This document shows positions 1 to 8,848 of a stretch of 64,000 nucleotides of DNA, piece by piece. Each line of letters begins with the position of its first letter. Position 1 is the stretch's first letter. Both the position numbers and the translations under genes were made by a program. The DNA lies in contig NZ_CADCWD010000041.1 in NCBI RefSeq assembly GCF_902806315.1, positions 1 to 64,000 of the forward strand, given 5' to 3'. Origin of the DNA: an uncultured Sphingosinicella sp. Lineage in GTDB: Bacteria; Pseudomonadota; Alphaproteobacteria; Sphingomonadales; Sphingomonadaceae. The notes under the pieces were generated by a model. It saw only the letters and a program-made list of their open reading frames with translations. It was not told where the DNA came from and searched no databases.

Positions 1-40
1 ATGTGCGGCTCCCAATAGCGGTGGGGCGCCACAGATGCAA

Positions 41-60
41 ATATAAAGATATCTTTATAT
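41..60. promoter_or_regulatory. 20-bp perfect palindrome, probable operator
   Basis: ATATAAAGATATCTTTATAT equals its own reverse complement and is strongly AT-rich in a GC-rich region. It lies just past the stop of the leftward yqgE-like gene. On the minus strand, GGGAG sits 6 bases before a possible start codon at the very window edge, so the site probably controls a leftward gene outside the window. From memory it resembles inverted repeats bound by ArsR-type winged-helix regulators of methionine/SAM recycling genes; that identity is inference. Confidence 0.55.
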
Positions 61-66
61 GTGGTC

Positions 67-627
67 TCAGGCAGTGCCGGAGTCGGCGGTGAGAAGCCGT
101 GTGTCGATGCCCGCGCTCTTGAACGCGGCGGCCCAGCGCGAGTTGACGTCGCACTCGTAAAGAAGCGCGTCGTCTCCCGGCGTCGCGAACCAACCGTTGC
201 CGCACATTTCCTGCTCGAGCTGACCCGCGCCCCAGCCGGCATAGCCCAATGCCGCGATCCAGCGGGTCGGCCCCTTCCCTTCCGCTATGGCCCGCAGGAT
301 GTCGAGCGTCGCGGTCAGCGCCCAGCGGTTGCTCACCTGCAGGCTCTCTTGCCCGCCCCAATCGAGCGAGTGCAGAAGGAAGCCGCGCTGCGGCTCGACC
401 GGTCCGCCGAGGTGGATCGGCACGTCGGGCGCAACGCCGGGATCGATGTCGAGCTGACGCAGCAGATCGTGAAAATGGATGCGAGGGATGATGCGGCCGA
501 GCCCGATCCCGAGCGCGCCATCCTCGTCATGCGAACACATCGCGATCACCGCCCGCTCAAAGCGGGGATCGCCAATACCGGGCATTGCAAGCAGCAGCTG
601 GCCGGTCAGGAACTTGGGGCTTTTCAT
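67..627 (-). CDS. YqgE/AlgH family protein (UPF0301)
   Basis: The 186-residue protein matches the YqgE/AlgH family in length and pattern. The N-terminal stretch around LTGQLLLAMPGIGD is the usual opening, followed by a segment resembling the family's GGPV/GFLLHS core. The biochemical role of the family is unsettled; an early link to alginate regulation gave the AlgH name. I start at the ATG at 627 because it gives the normal MKSPKFL opening, although no clear Shine-Dalgarno sequence precedes it. An in-frame start at 672 would add 15 poorly conserved-looking residues. It is probably a cytoplasmic single-domain protein. Confidence 0.9.
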   Translation of the reverse strand: MKSPKFLTGQLLLAMPGIGDPRFERAVIAMCSHDEDGALGIGLGRIIPRIHFHDLLRQLDIDPGVAPDVPIHLGGPVEPQRGFLLHSLDWGGQESLQVSNRWALTATLDILRAIAEGKGPTRWIAALGYAGWGAGQLEQEMCGNGWFATPGDDALLYECDVNSRWAAAFKSAGIDTRLLTADSGTA

Positions 628-736
628 CGGGGGAGGCCATAGGCCCGGCGTCGGCTCCACCGCAACCGGCAAGCCCCTTTTCCGCGCCGGACGGCCTTGC
701 TAGAGCGCCCGCAATCCACTCAGACGAGGAACAGAC

Positions 737-1219
737 ATGGCCATCAGCGTCGGCGACCGCATTCCGCAGACCACTTTCCTCAGGGCGACGGCAGACGGGC
801 CCCAGCCGGTGGACAGCGACAGCTTCTTCGCGGGACGGCGGGTCGCCCTCTTCTCGGTGCCCGGCGCTTTCACCCCCACGTGCTCGGCGCGACACCTGCC
901 GGGCTTTGTCGAGAAGGCCGATCAGCTCAAGGCCAAGGGGATCGACGAGATCGCCTGCACGGCCGTCAACGACGCCTTCGTGATGGGCGCGTGGGGGCAG
1001 AGCGGCGAAGCGGACGGTAAGGTCACCATGCTCGCCGACGGCAATGGCGATTTCGCCCGGGCAGTCGGACTGGAGATGGACGGCAGTAAGTTCGGCATGG
1101 GCCGGCGAGGCCAGCGTTACTCGATGGTCGTCAACGACGGTGTCGTCGAGCAGGTCAACGTCGAGGAGCCCGGCGCCTTCAACGTTTCCAGCGCGGATTA
1201 CCTGCTCGAACGGCTCTAG
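737..1219 (+). CDS. peroxiredoxin, Prx5/glutaredoxin-like type
   Basis: A 160-residue thiol peroxidase that reduces H2O2 and organic peroxides. The peroxidatic motif PGAFTPTCS places the catalytic Cys at residue 49, and a second Cys is at 74. Length, the CTAVNDAFVM segment and the following G-rich strand fit the Prx5 subfamily, which is usually recycled by glutathione or glutaredoxin. GAGGA lies upstream of the ATG at suitable spacing. The gene stands alone between the leftward yqgE gene and the rightward SDR gene, with about 110-120 bases of non-coding DNA on either side. No stress-regulator site was recognised upstream. Confidence 0.93.
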   Translation: MAISVGDRIPQTTFLRATADGPQPVDSDSFFAGRRVALFSVPGAFTPTCSARHLPGFVEKADQLKAKGIDEIACTAVNDAFVMGAWGQSGEADGKVTMLADGNGDFARAVGLEMDGSKFGMGRRGQRYSMVVNDGVVEQVNVEEPGAFNVSSADYLLERL

Positions 1220-1338
1220 CCGTCGCGGGCGGGATTCGTCCTGCCCCTTGTCCACAACTTCCTGACGGCCAGCGTGAAACAAGCGCCACTCTCCTGCATT
1301 GACTGGAAAAATCCCCGTCCATCAGGAGATCCGGACAC

Positions 1339-2478
1339 ATGGCGCTTTCCCTCAAGCCGCTCAACGATCAGCGCATCGTCATCACCGGCGCATCGAGCGG
1401 CATCGGCCTTGCCACGGCCAAGATGGCTGCGGCAGGCGGCGCGGCCGTGGTCCTTGCTGCCCGCAACGACGAGGCCCTGCGGCAAGTGGTGCGCGAGATC
1501 GAACAGGAAGGCGGCTATGCGGCTTATGTCGCCGTCGACATCGCAGATGAGGACGCGCCCGCCCGGATCGGAGCGGAGGCCTCGCGCGCATTCGGCGGGT
1601 TCGACACCTGGGTGAACGATGCGGCGGTGACCGCCTATGCCCGAATGCGCGAGCTCAGCATGGAGGAGCATCGCCGCATCTTCGACGTCAACTATTTCGG
1701 GATGGCGAACGCCTCGCTCTACGCCGCCGAGCAGCTCCGTTCCACTGGCGGCGCGATCGTCAACGTCGGTTCCGTACTGTCAGACCGGGCGGTGCCCGTG
1801 CAGGGGCCCTACTCCGCCGCCAAGCATGCGGTGAAGGGCTTCACCGACGCGCTTCGGATGGAGCTGGAGATGGACGAGGCGCCGATTTCGGTCACGCTGA
1901 TCAAGCCGACCTCGATCGATACGCCCTATCCCGAGCATGCCCGCAACAAAATGGACGAACCGGCGGGCGTGCCGCCCGTGGTCTACGACCCTCGGCTCGT
2001 GGCCGAGGCGATCCTGTTTTGCGCGAGCCATCCGAAGCGCGAGATGACAGTGGGCGGCGGCGGCTTCATGATCAGCTCCGGGAACATGATGGCGCGTGCG
2101 ACCGACAAGGTGATGGAGACCTTCTTCGGCGAGAACGGCCAATCGGCCGCGCAGCCGCCCGAGCCTGGAGCCGAGGACAATCTGTTCGAGCCGCGCGAGG
2201 ACGGGCGGATCGACTCCAACCAGGATCAATATGTCCGGCGAACCAGCGTCACGCTGAAGGCGCAGATGCACCCGGTCGCGACGGCCGCCATCATCGGCGG
2301 CGCCGCCGCGGCCGCGGCAGGCGCGTTCTTCGGCCCGCGCGCGCTTGCGGCGAGGAGGCGTGAAGGCAAGCCGCTCAACTCGGTGATGATGACCGCGATC
2401 ACCGCCTGCGACCTGGCCGCCAGTCAGGCGCTGGCCGAGCCGCACCCGCCGACCGAGCCGCAGCTCAAGGCGACCTGA
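1339..2478 (+). CDS. SDR family oxidoreductase with C-terminal membrane segment
   Basis: A 379-residue short-chain dehydrogenase/reductase. The NAD(P) site TGASSGIG is at about residues 16-23, and the active site shows a Ser in VNVGSV followed by YSAAK. Classical SDRs are about 250 residues; this one carries about 120 extra. The extra part ends with an Ala/Gly-rich hydrophobic stretch starting at ATAAIIGGAAAAAAGAFFG, then a basic segment, so the protein may be tethered to the inner membrane. The substrate cannot be told from sequence. The stop abuts the stop of the leftward YbjN-like gene directly, so the two genes converge with no spacer. Confidence 0.9.
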   Translation: MALSLKPLNDQRIVITGASSGIGLATAKMAAAGGAAVVLAARNDEALRQVVREIEQEGGYAAYVAVDIADEDAPARIGAEASRAFGGFDTWVNDAAVTAYARMRELSMEEHRRIFDVNYFGMANASLYAAEQLRSTGGAIVNVGSVLSDRAVPVQGPYSAAKHAVKGFTDALRMELEMDEAPISVTLIKPTSIDTPYPEHARNKMDEPAGVPPVVYDPRLVAEAILFCASHPKREMTVGGGGFMISSGNMMARATDKVMETFFGENGQSAAQPPEPGAEDNLFEPREDGRIDSNQDQYVRRTSVTLKAQMHPVATAAIIGGAAAAAAGAFFGPRALAARRREGKPLNSVMMTAITACDLAASQALAEPHPPTEPQLKAT

Positions 2479-3006
2479 TCAGCGAGCGGCCGTCTCGAGC
2501 GGCCGCAGCACCTGCGTGGCGAACTGGTCCGCCTGGCGCGAGAAAACGAGCAGGTTCACCGCCAGATTGCCACGGATGAAGCCGTAATCGGCAGTGAGGT
2601 AGCGCTGCAGCGCCGGTCGCCCGTCGTCGGCAATGTAGGCCTTCGCGAAAGCGTAACGCTGGTTGAAGCTTGCGATCGCATCTGTGGTCCGCGCAGCCGG
2701 CGAGTTGGCGATCTTGGTCCAGTAGGACTGGATGCTGAGGCCCTTGCAGGCGGCCCCCTGTGCATCGCAGGCGCTCAGCGTCAGCACCGCCTTGCGATTG
2801 TTGGCGAAGCTGACGAGCAGCTGCGGCTTGCCCGGCGCGCCGGCGCGCTGATGGCGTGCGCCAATCGCGGCCAGCACCGGCTCCAGCGTGGCATAGCTGA
2901 ACGAAGGAAGCGCCTGCCCGTTTTCAGGAGCCTTGGGGTTCCAGCGAGGGGCGGGAACAGCGGCGGTGGAAGCCAGAATCAGGATAGAAAGCGCGGCGGC
3001 GGTCAC
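2479..3006 (-). CDS. YbjN domain-like exported protein
   Basis: A protein of 175 residues beginning at a GTG at 3006. The start is set by GAGGAG six bases upstream; an upstream extension in the same frame would run over the neighbouring SIMPL gene. The first 20 residues (TAAALSILILASTAAVPA) look like a signal peptide. The C-terminal part, around LTADYGFIRGNLAVNLLVF and the following amphipathic helix, resembles the YbjN fold, which is related to type III secretion chaperones. Function is unknown; an export or envelope role is inferred. It lies downstream of the SIMPL and M2 peptidase genes on the same strand, 88 bases after SIMPL. Confidence 0.65.
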   Translation of the reverse strand: MTAAALSILILASTAAVPAPRWNPKAPENGQALPSFSYATLEPVLAAIGARHQRAGAPGKPQLLVSFANNRKAVLTLSACDAQGAACKGLSIQSYWTKIANSPAARTTDAIASFNQRYAFAKAYIADDGRPALQRYLTADYGFIRGNLAVNLLVFSRQADQFATQVLRPLETAAR

Positions 3007-3094
3007 CTGCGGCTCCTCATTTCGTAAGTTCAGGAAAGTGCCGGGCTGCCCCGGCGTTGAGCCGCCTAAACCGTCCGCCCGCGCATTCCAAGAG

Positions 3095-3835
3095 TCAGCG
3101 CGGCAGCAGGGCGTAATCCACCCACATCCGGACGCGCGTCCCAATCTCGCCCGGCTCGATAGGGGTCCTCGTGATCCGGCTACCCGTGACGATGATCTCG
3201 TTTGTGCCTTCCCCTTCGAAGCTGCCGCGCTGGCTGACCCGAAGCACACGGCCGACCCGCATTCCTAGCGCATCGGCATAAGCGGCGGCCTCCGCCTGAG
3301 CGTTCGCGACGGCATTGCGGCGTGCCCGGTCCTGGGCCGGCTTTGGATCCGAGTGGGAGAAGATCGGCCCCCTCACCTGGTTCGCCCCGGCATTAAAAAG
3401 GTCGCTGACGATCTCGCCGGCGCGTGCGAGATCGCGTAGCCGGATCTCGAGTTCGTTGCGAGCGATGTAGCCGGTGATCCGCGGCCTGCGCCCCTCGGTC
3501 TCCGCGCGCTCGTCGTCGCCGGGGTTGAAGCGAGGCGTCACCGACAGACCGACCGTTCGAACGTCGCGCGGCTGCACCCCGCTTGCGCGAGCAGCTTCGG
3601 TCAGCCGGGCGGCAAGGCTATTGTTCGCCTGGAGCGCATCGCGAGCGGTCGTGCCAGCCGTGACGGCTCCGGCAACGACTGTCATGACGTCAGGGCGGGA
3701 AAGGTCTTCTCCTTCCGCCTCGACCTTGAGCAGGACCTCGCCCGGCCGTAGCTCGATCGGGATCGCCTGGGCCAGGGAGGCCGCTGGCGCGACGAAGCCG
3801 CTCAGTGCCAGCGCGGCGGCGACTACCAGCCGCAC
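3095..3835 (-). CDS. SIMPL (DUF541) domain periplasmic protein
   Basis: A 246-residue protein with a signal peptide that probably ends at about SLAQA, followed by a SIMPL/DUF541 domain. Family-typical features are the GEVLLKVEAEGE opening, the repeated-helix segment starting VQPRDVRTVGLSV, the GYIARNELEIRL strand and the closing YADALGMRVGRVL region. SIMPL proteins are periplasmic or outer-membrane-associated and generally lack an assigned reaction. Translation starts at GTG 3835 with AAGG upstream. The start overlaps the end of the M2 peptidase gene by 13 bases, which suggests co-transcription and coupled translation. Confidence 0.85.
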   Translation of the reverse strand: MRLVVAAALALSGFVAPAASLAQAIPIELRPGEVLLKVEAEGEDLSRPDVMTVVAGAVTAGTTARDALQANNSLAARLTEAARASGVQPRDVRTVGLSVTPRFNPGDDERAETEGRRPRITGYIARNELEIRLRDLARAGEIVSDLFNAGANQVRGPIFSHSDPKPAQDRARRNAVANAQAEAAAYADALGMRVGRVLRVSQRGSFEGEGTNEIIVTGSRITRTPIEPGEIGTRVRMWVDYALLPR

Positions 3836-5700
3836 CGGCGGCCTTGATTCTGCTGCTGCAGCCAGGTGATGAGCGGCCGGAAATATTCGAGCATCGGCTC
3901 GCCCGAAATCTCGCGGCTGCCGGTGAAAGCTTCCAACGCGTCGGGCCAGGGCCGGGAGGCGCCCATCGCGAGCATCGCATTCAGACGCTGGCCGACCTCC
4001 TTATTGCCGTAGAAGGAGCAGCGGTGAAGCGGCCCTTTCCAGCCAGCCTGATCGCACGCCGCCTTATAGAACTGGAACTGGAGGATGCGGGCCAGGAAGT
4101 AGCGGGTGTAAGGCGTGTTGCCCGGGATGTGGTACTTCGCGCCCGGGTCGAACTGCGCTTCGGTGCGCTCCACCGGCGGGGTAATGCCCTGATATTGGAG
4201 CCGGAGCTGGTTCCAGGACTGGTTGTAGTTTGCGGGCGTGATCTCCCCGTTGAACACGCCCCAGCGCCAGCGGTCGACGAGCAGACCGAACGGCAGGAAC
4301 GCGACCTTGTCCATCGCCTGGTTGAGCAGCAGGCCGATATCCTTCTGCGCCGAGGGCACCCTCGATTTATCGAGGAGGCCCGTCTGGACGAGATATTCCG
4401 GCGTCACCGACAAGGCGATCATGTCGCCGATCGCCTCGTGAAAACCGTCGTTGGCGCTGTCGAGGTAAAGGAAGGGCTGCTGGTTGTAGGCGCGCTGGTA
4501 GTAATTGTGACCAAGCTCGTGGTGGACGGTGACGAAATCGTCGGCGTTCACCTTGGTGCACATCTTGATGCGCAGATCCTCGACATTGTCGACGTCCCAG
4601 GCCGAAGCGTGGCAAACGACCTCGCGATCGGCCGGCTTGGTGATCATCGAGCGGGTCCAGAAGCTCGCAGGCAGCGGCGCGAAGCCCAGCGAGCTGAAGA
4701 ACTGCTCGCCCGTGCGAACGATCTTCTCCGGTGTGTACTTCTTCTGGTTGAGGAGGTCGGTTAGGTTGTAGCCGATGTCGCCGGCGCCCTTCGGCGCGAC
4801 CACGTCGTAGATATTGCCCCATTCCTGCGCCCACATATTGCCGAGCAGGTCGGCGCGAATGGGGCCGCTCTCAGGCTGCACCTGATCGCCATATTTGTCG
4901 TTCAGCTTGGCGCGCGTGTAGCAGTGGAGCTGGTCGTAGAGCGGCTTCACCTGCGCCCAAAGCTTGTCGTTCAGCGCAGCGAACTCGTCGGGCGACATGT
5001 CATATTTGGAGCGCCAGAGCGCGCCCACGTCCGAATAGCCGAGCTCCTTCGCGCCCTGGTTGGCGATCTCGACCATGCGGGCATAATCCTGCCGCATCGG
5101 CGTGCCGACATTGCTGTGCCAGCTCGTCCACATCTCCTTGAGTTCGGCGGGATTGCGGTTCGTGCCCATGGCCGCTTCGATGTCGCTGCCGGAGACAGGC
5201 TGGCCACGCAGAGTGCCCTTGCCCTTGCCGTAGGTGGACTGGAGGCGGGTCGTGATCTGGCTGAGCTCGGCAGCGGCGCCCGGCGTGGTCGGCGCCGGCA
5301 GGACGAGGCCGCCGCGCAGCATGTCGAGCTTGCGCTTGGTGTCGTAGCTCAGGCCCGGCGCTTCGGCGAACCTGGCGGCTTCCGTGGCGAAGCGGACGCG
5401 CATTTCGGTGCCCTGCGCTCCGAAATGGGCGGCGAGCGCGTCGGTATCGTCGGTGATGTAGGTCGAGTTCACCCAGTCGGCGCGCGACTGAAGCACCGTG
5501 AACTCGGCCAGCTCCTTCTCGGCGCGGGCAACGAACTCGTCGGCCGCCTGCGCGGTGGCCGGCGGCTCGCCTGCACTGGCAGTTTCGGTAGCGAGAGCGG
5601 CCGACGCGGTGGTCGCCGCCATCTGCTGGTCCGCCGGGGCGGTGGCGCAGGCGGCGAGGGAGAAAGCGAGCGCAAGAGCGGAGACTGTGGCCTTCATCAT
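3823..5700 (-). CDS. M2 family zinc metallopeptidase lipoprotein (peptidyl-dipeptidase A-like)
   Basis: About 625 residues, the usual size for a single-domain bacterial relative of angiotensin-converting enzyme, which removes C-terminal dipeptides. The zinc site HELGH is at about residues 394-398 and the third-ligand segment NDGFHEAIGDM follows about 25 residues later. The N-terminus is a lipoprotein signal with lipobox LAAC, so the enzyme is probably membrane-anchored in the periplasm or outer membrane. Four candidate start codons lie within a few codons; I prefer 5700 because AAGGA is 5 bases upstream. A 13-base overlap with the downstream SIMPL gene points to an operon. Confidence 0.93.
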   Translation of the reverse strand: MMKATVSALALAFSLAACATAPADQQMAATTASAALATETASAGEPPATAQAADEFVARAEKELAEFTVLQSRADWVNSTYITDDTDALAAHFGAQGTEMRVRFATEAARFAEAPGLSYDTKRKLDMLRGGLVLPAPTTPGAAAELSQITTRLQSTYGKGKGTLRGQPVSGSDIEAAMGTNRNPAELKEMWTSWHSNVGTPMRQDYARMVEIANQGAKELGYSDVGALWRSKYDMSPDEFAALNDKLWAQVKPLYDQLHCYTRAKLNDKYGDQVQPESGPIRADLLGNMWAQEWGNIYDVVAPKGAGDIGYNLTDLLNQKKYTPEKIVRTGEQFFSSLGFAPLPASFWTRSMITKPADREVVCHASAWDVDNVEDLRIKMCTKVNADDFVTVHHELGHNYYQRAYNQQPFLYLDSANDGFHEAIGDMIALSVTPEYLVQTGLLDKSRVPSAQKDIGLLLNQAMDKVAFLPFGLLVDRWRWGVFNGEITPANYNQSWNQLRLQYQGITPPVERTEAQFDPGAKYHIPGNTPYTRYFLARILQFQFYKAACDQAGWKGPLHRCSFYGNKEVGQRLNAMLAMGASRPWPDALEAFTGSREISGEPMLEYFRPLITWLQQQNQGRRCGW

Positions 5701-5760
5701 GAGCATCCTTGGTTCTGGTTTTTTGCTTTTAGATAGGCGGCGGAGCTGAACGCAAGCTGT

Positions 5761-6519
5761 TCACATAGCGAGGAAATCGGCGATCGCACGGCCTAGTTCA
5801 GGCTTGGTGACCGCGCTCATGTGATTGCCCGGAATTTCGACGAAACGACCATTGGGGAGCGCGTTCGCAAGCGCCTCTGAGGAACCGTTGTCATGGTCTT
5901 CGGCGCCGGAGAGGATCAGGGTCGGTTGCGCGATCGCGCCGATCTCGCCGATGCTCGTGTCGACGAAGCTGCCGAGCAGCGGCAGCAACGCATCCGGGTC
6001 GCCCTTCGTGGTCTTGAGGAAAGCTTCGGCCATCCATTCCGGCGAGCCGCGCTCGAACGTGCCGAGGCCGGTCAGGATCTTGCGAAAATGCGCCGCCCGG
6101 CGGCCGGTCTCGAGCAGGCCCTGCAGACCCATGCCGCTGACGATCAGCTTGGCCGGGGTGGCGCCCAGCACGACCATGCGCACTGCCGTGCGGCCGCCGA
6201 GCGAATAGCCGCCGAGATCATAGTCGGTGAGCCCGAGATGCTCGATGAGTTCAAGCGCGTCGCGGGCGAGGATGTCCCGCGGGTAGGAGGCTTTATCGTG
6301 CGGCTTGGCGCTTCGCCCATGCCCGCGAAGATCCGGCATGATCACCCGCCGCCCTCGACCCACCAGCTCCGCGGCGTGCCCGAACTTAATCCAATTCGTG
6401 TCTGCGTCGGAGAAGAGGCCGTGGAGGAGCAGCAGCGGCCGCCCCTCGCCCGCCTCGTACCAGGCGAGTTCGACACCGTCCGACGCGGCGAAGCGGCGCT
6501 CAGTCGGGGAGCTTGCCAA
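5761..6519 (-). CDS. alpha/beta hydrolase
   Basis: A 252-residue alpha/beta-fold hydrolase. The nucleophile elbow is GYSLGG with Ser at 106, the oxyanion region is LLHGLFSD, the likely acid is Asp in the GAEDHD segment and the catalytic His is at about 233 in IPGNHMS. The substrate is unknown; the family includes esterases, lipases and C-C hydrolases. The start is a TTG at 6519 lying inside the end of the upstream GFA gene (20-base overlap) with GAAGAG close before it, so translation is probably coupled. It is the last gene of the asd - GFA - hydrolase run. Confidence 0.87.
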   Translation of the reverse strand: MASSPTERRFAASDGVELAWYEAGEGRPLLLLHGLFSDADTNWIKFGHAAELVGRGRRVIMPDLRGHGRSAKPHDKASYPRDILARDALELIEHLGLTDYDLGGYSLGGRTAVRMVVLGATPAKLIVSGMGLQGLLETGRRAAHFRKILTGLGTFERGSPEWMAEAFLKTTKGDPDALLPLLGSFVDTSIGEIGAIAQPTLILSGAEDHDNGSSEALANALPNGRFVEIPGNHMSAVTKPELGRAIADFLAM

Positions 6520-6946
6520 CGCTCTTCATCCAGCGGTCGACCAGCGGTTGATAGTCGTCGGAGCGCCTTTCCGGCAGCCCTTCCGTGTTGAGCCAGGCGC
6601 GGTGCATGCTCTCGGCTCCGAAGTGATGCTTCGGCTTGAAGCCGGAAGGGTCATCGAACGTACCGAGGATCAGGTCCATGTGTCCGCTGCCTTGGGCGGT
6701 GTATTCGAAGGTCAGCGAAGTGCCACAGGAGGAGCAGAAGCCGCGGCGAGCAAAGGGTGAAGACTGGTAATATGTGGGCTCGCCGTCCCAGCGGACGTCG
6801 CTCTCCTTCACGCTCTTCATTGCCAGGCTGATGTTGCCGCTCGAGCGCTGGCACATCCGGCAATGGCAAAGATAGGCGTCATCATCCTCGAGGACGGCGG
6901 TGTAGCGCACCTTGCCGCACATGCAGCCGCCGGTCACCTCGGGCAT
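6500..6946 (-). CDS. GFA (CENP-V/GFA domain) zinc protein
   Basis: A 148-residue protein of the glutathione-dependent formaldehyde-activating (GFA) family. Visible zinc ligands are CMC at residues 8-10, CHCRMC at 27-32 and CSSC in the second half. Members bind zinc and often glutathione, but most have no proven reaction and the family name should not be read as one. The ATG overlaps the TGA of the upstream asd gene by one base (TGATG), so translation is probably coupled to asd. The 3' end overlaps the start of the alpha/beta hydrolase gene. Confidence 0.9.
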   Translation of the reverse strand: MPEVTGGCMCGKVRYTAVLEDDDAYLCHCRMCQRSSGNISLAMKSVKESDVRWDGEPTYYQSSPFARRGFCSSCGTSLTFEYTAQGSGHMDLILGTFDDPSGFKPKHHFGAESMHRAWLNTEGLPERRSDDYQPLVDRWMKSVGKLPD

Positions 6947-7974
6947 CAGGCCGCTTTCTGGAGGTGCTTGCGGCCGAGCAGCTCGGCGATCTGCACGGCA
7001 TTGAGCGCCGCGCCCTTGCGCAGGTTGTCCGACACGCACCAGAGAGAAAGGCCGTTCTCAACGGTCGGGTCCTCGCGAACGCGGCTGACATAAGTGGCAT
7101 ATTCGCCGACCGACTCGACCGGGGTGACGTAGCCGCCATCCTCCCGCTTATCGACGAGCATCACGCCGGGTGCCTCGCGCAGGATACGCTGCGCGTCCTT
7201 GGCCGAGATCTCGTTCTCGAATTCGATGTTGATCGCTTCCGAATGGCCGACGAAGACCGGGACGCGCACGCAGGTGGCGGTCACCTTGATCTTCGGGTCC
7301 AGGATCTTTTTCGTCTCCACCACCATCTTCCATTCCTCCTTGGTGGAGCCGTCGTCGAGGAAGGCATCGATGTGCGGAATGACGTTGAATGCAATTTGTT
7401 TGGTGAACTTCACGGGCGCGTTGGCATCGCCGACGAAGATGTTGCGGCTCTGCTCGAACAGCTCGTCCATGCCCGCCTTTCCGGCGCCGGAGACGGACTG
7501 GTAGGTGGCGACCACCACCCGCTTGATCTTCGCGAAGTCGTGCAGCGGCTTCAGCGCGACCACCATCTGCGCGGTCGAGCAATTGGGGTTGGCGATGATG
7601 TTCCTGCGCCGATATCCCGCGATCGCCTCGGGGTTCACCTCTGGCACGATCAGCGGCACGTCCGGGTCCATGCGGTAGAAGGAGCTGTTGTCGATCACCG
7701 TGCATCCCGCGGCGGCCGCTCTGGGCGCATGAGCTTTCGACACGTCCGACCCAGCGGCGAAGAGGGCCATGTCCCAGCCTGCGAAATCGAAGTGATCGAT
7801 GTTGCGGACCTTGAGCTCCTCGCCGCTGTCGCCGAAGTCGATGATGTCGCCCGTGGAGCGCGGGCTCGCCACCGCCGCAACCTCATCGAGCGGGAATTGC
7901 CGCTCGGCAAGTATGTTCAGCATCTCGCGCCCGACATTCCCCGTCGCGCCAACCACGGCCACCCGGTAACCCAT
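6946..7974 (-). CDS. asd: aspartate-semialdehyde dehydrogenase
   Basis: A 342-residue cytoplasmic enzyme that reduces L-aspartyl-4-phosphate to aspartate semialdehyde with NADPH, the branch point to lysine/diaminopimelate, methionine and threonine. The N-terminal VVGATGNVG is the NADPH-binding loop, the catalytic Cys is at about residue 132 in NPNCSTAQ, and SVSGAGKAG plus the HSEAINIEFE segment are typical. ATG 7974 is preferred over GTG 7980 because GGAGAG lies 5 bases before it. It leads the asd - GFA - hydrolase run. The pathway continues in this window at dapF (21.9 kb), but the two genes are unlinked. Confidence 0.97.
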   Translation of the reverse strand: MGYRVAVVGATGNVGREMLNILAERQFPLDEVAAVASPRSTGDIIDFGDSGEELKVRNIDHFDFAGWDMALFAAGSDVSKAHAPRAAAAGCTVIDNSSFYRMDPDVPLIVPEVNPEAIAGYRRRNIIANPNCSTAQMVVALKPLHDFAKIKRVVVATYQSVSGAGKAGMDELFEQSRNIFVGDANAPVKFTKQIAFNVIPHIDAFLDDGSTKEEWKMVVETKKILDPKIKVTATCVRVPVFVGHSEAINIEFENEISAKDAQRILREAPGVMLVDKREDGGYVTPVESVGEYATYVSRVREDPTVENGLSLWCVSDNLRKGAALNAVQIAELLGRKHLQKAA

Positions 7975-8001
7975 ATGCACTCTCCGTTGGAACTTGGCCC
8001 C

Positions 8002-8826
8002 TCACTTAGGCGCGGGCGGCAGCTTTGCAACGTAGATGTCCGCCATCCCCTCGGCCTGTCCTTCTCTCTTGACCGTGCTTGCGAAGCGGAGCCGCTTGCC
8101 GTCCCGGGTAAAGCTCGGGGTGAAGTTGAACGGACCCATGTTGATGGATCCCGGCAGCGGGATGGGCGCGGTCCAGCCCTGCGATTGACGATAGGCGATA
8201 TGGATGACGCCATTGCCCCGCCAGAAAGCGGCCATCCCGCCGCCCCCGCTGAGCGTGAAGTCGCTGTCGCTTTCCTTCGTATTGAACGGGCCAGAGATCG
8301 GCTGCGGAGGTTCGAAGCCGGCAAGTCCCAGACGCGCCGAATAGATGTCGAGACCGCCTCGTCCGCCTTTCCGGGCCGAGGCGAAATAGAGGATGCCCCT
8401 GTGGAACTCGACTCCAAGCTCCGGTCCCGGGGAGTTCACCACATCGCCCAAATGCTCGGGCGCGGACCAATTCCGTCCGACCTTGCGCGAGCGCCAGATG
8501 TCGAGGTCCTTCTTGGCCGGTTCCGCGGCCGTCGGCCGGGTGGAGATGAAGTAGAGCGTCTTTCCGTCCGGTGTCAGCCAGGGATCGGTGTCGCTGTAGC
8601 GTTCATCCGTGAAGGAGATCGGCGCGGGCCGCGTCCAGCCGAGGCCGTTCCTCTCCGAATAGAAGATGCGCGCCTTCTGGAACTCGGCTTCCGAGCGCGC
8701 GAAGACGAGTGAACGCTCCGCATCGTCGTAGCTGAGGTTGTAGTCGTTCATCGGCGACGAGAAAGACGCCACGAGCATTGCGGGCGCCGCCGCGGCAGCG
8801 GCTGCCGCCACCAGAAACTTGATCAT
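8002..8826 (-). CDS. PD40/TolB-like beta-propeller exported protein
   Basis: A 274-residue protein with an Ala-rich signal peptide (first 20 residues) and several WD40-like PD40 beat repeats. These are recognisable as DPWLTPDGKTLYFIS, GVEFHRGILYFAS and FTPSFTRDGKRLRFAS, each an 'S.DG..L.F.S' blade. Such propellers occur in TolB and in OmpA-linked lipoproteins, so a periplasmic binding role is likely, but the partner is unknown. The gene lies between asd and the S9 peptidase on the same strand, with only 22-27 bases on either side, so the three may share a transcript. Confidence 0.8.
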   Translation of the reverse strand: MIKFLVAAAAAAAAPAMLVASFSSPMNDYNLSYDDAERSLVFARSEAEFQKARIFYSERNGLGWTRPAPISFTDERYSDTDPWLTPDGKTLYFISTRPTAAEPAKKDLDIWRSRKVGRNWSAPEHLGDVVNSPGPELGVEFHRGILYFASARKGGRGGLDIYSARLGLAGFEPPQPISGPFNTKESDSDFTLSGGGGMAAFWRGNGVIHIAYRQSQGWTAPIPLPGSINMGPFNFTPSFTRDGKRLRFASTVKREGQAEGMADIYVAKLPPAPK

Positions 8827-8848
8827 GCTTCCCCTCCCCCCGGAGACC

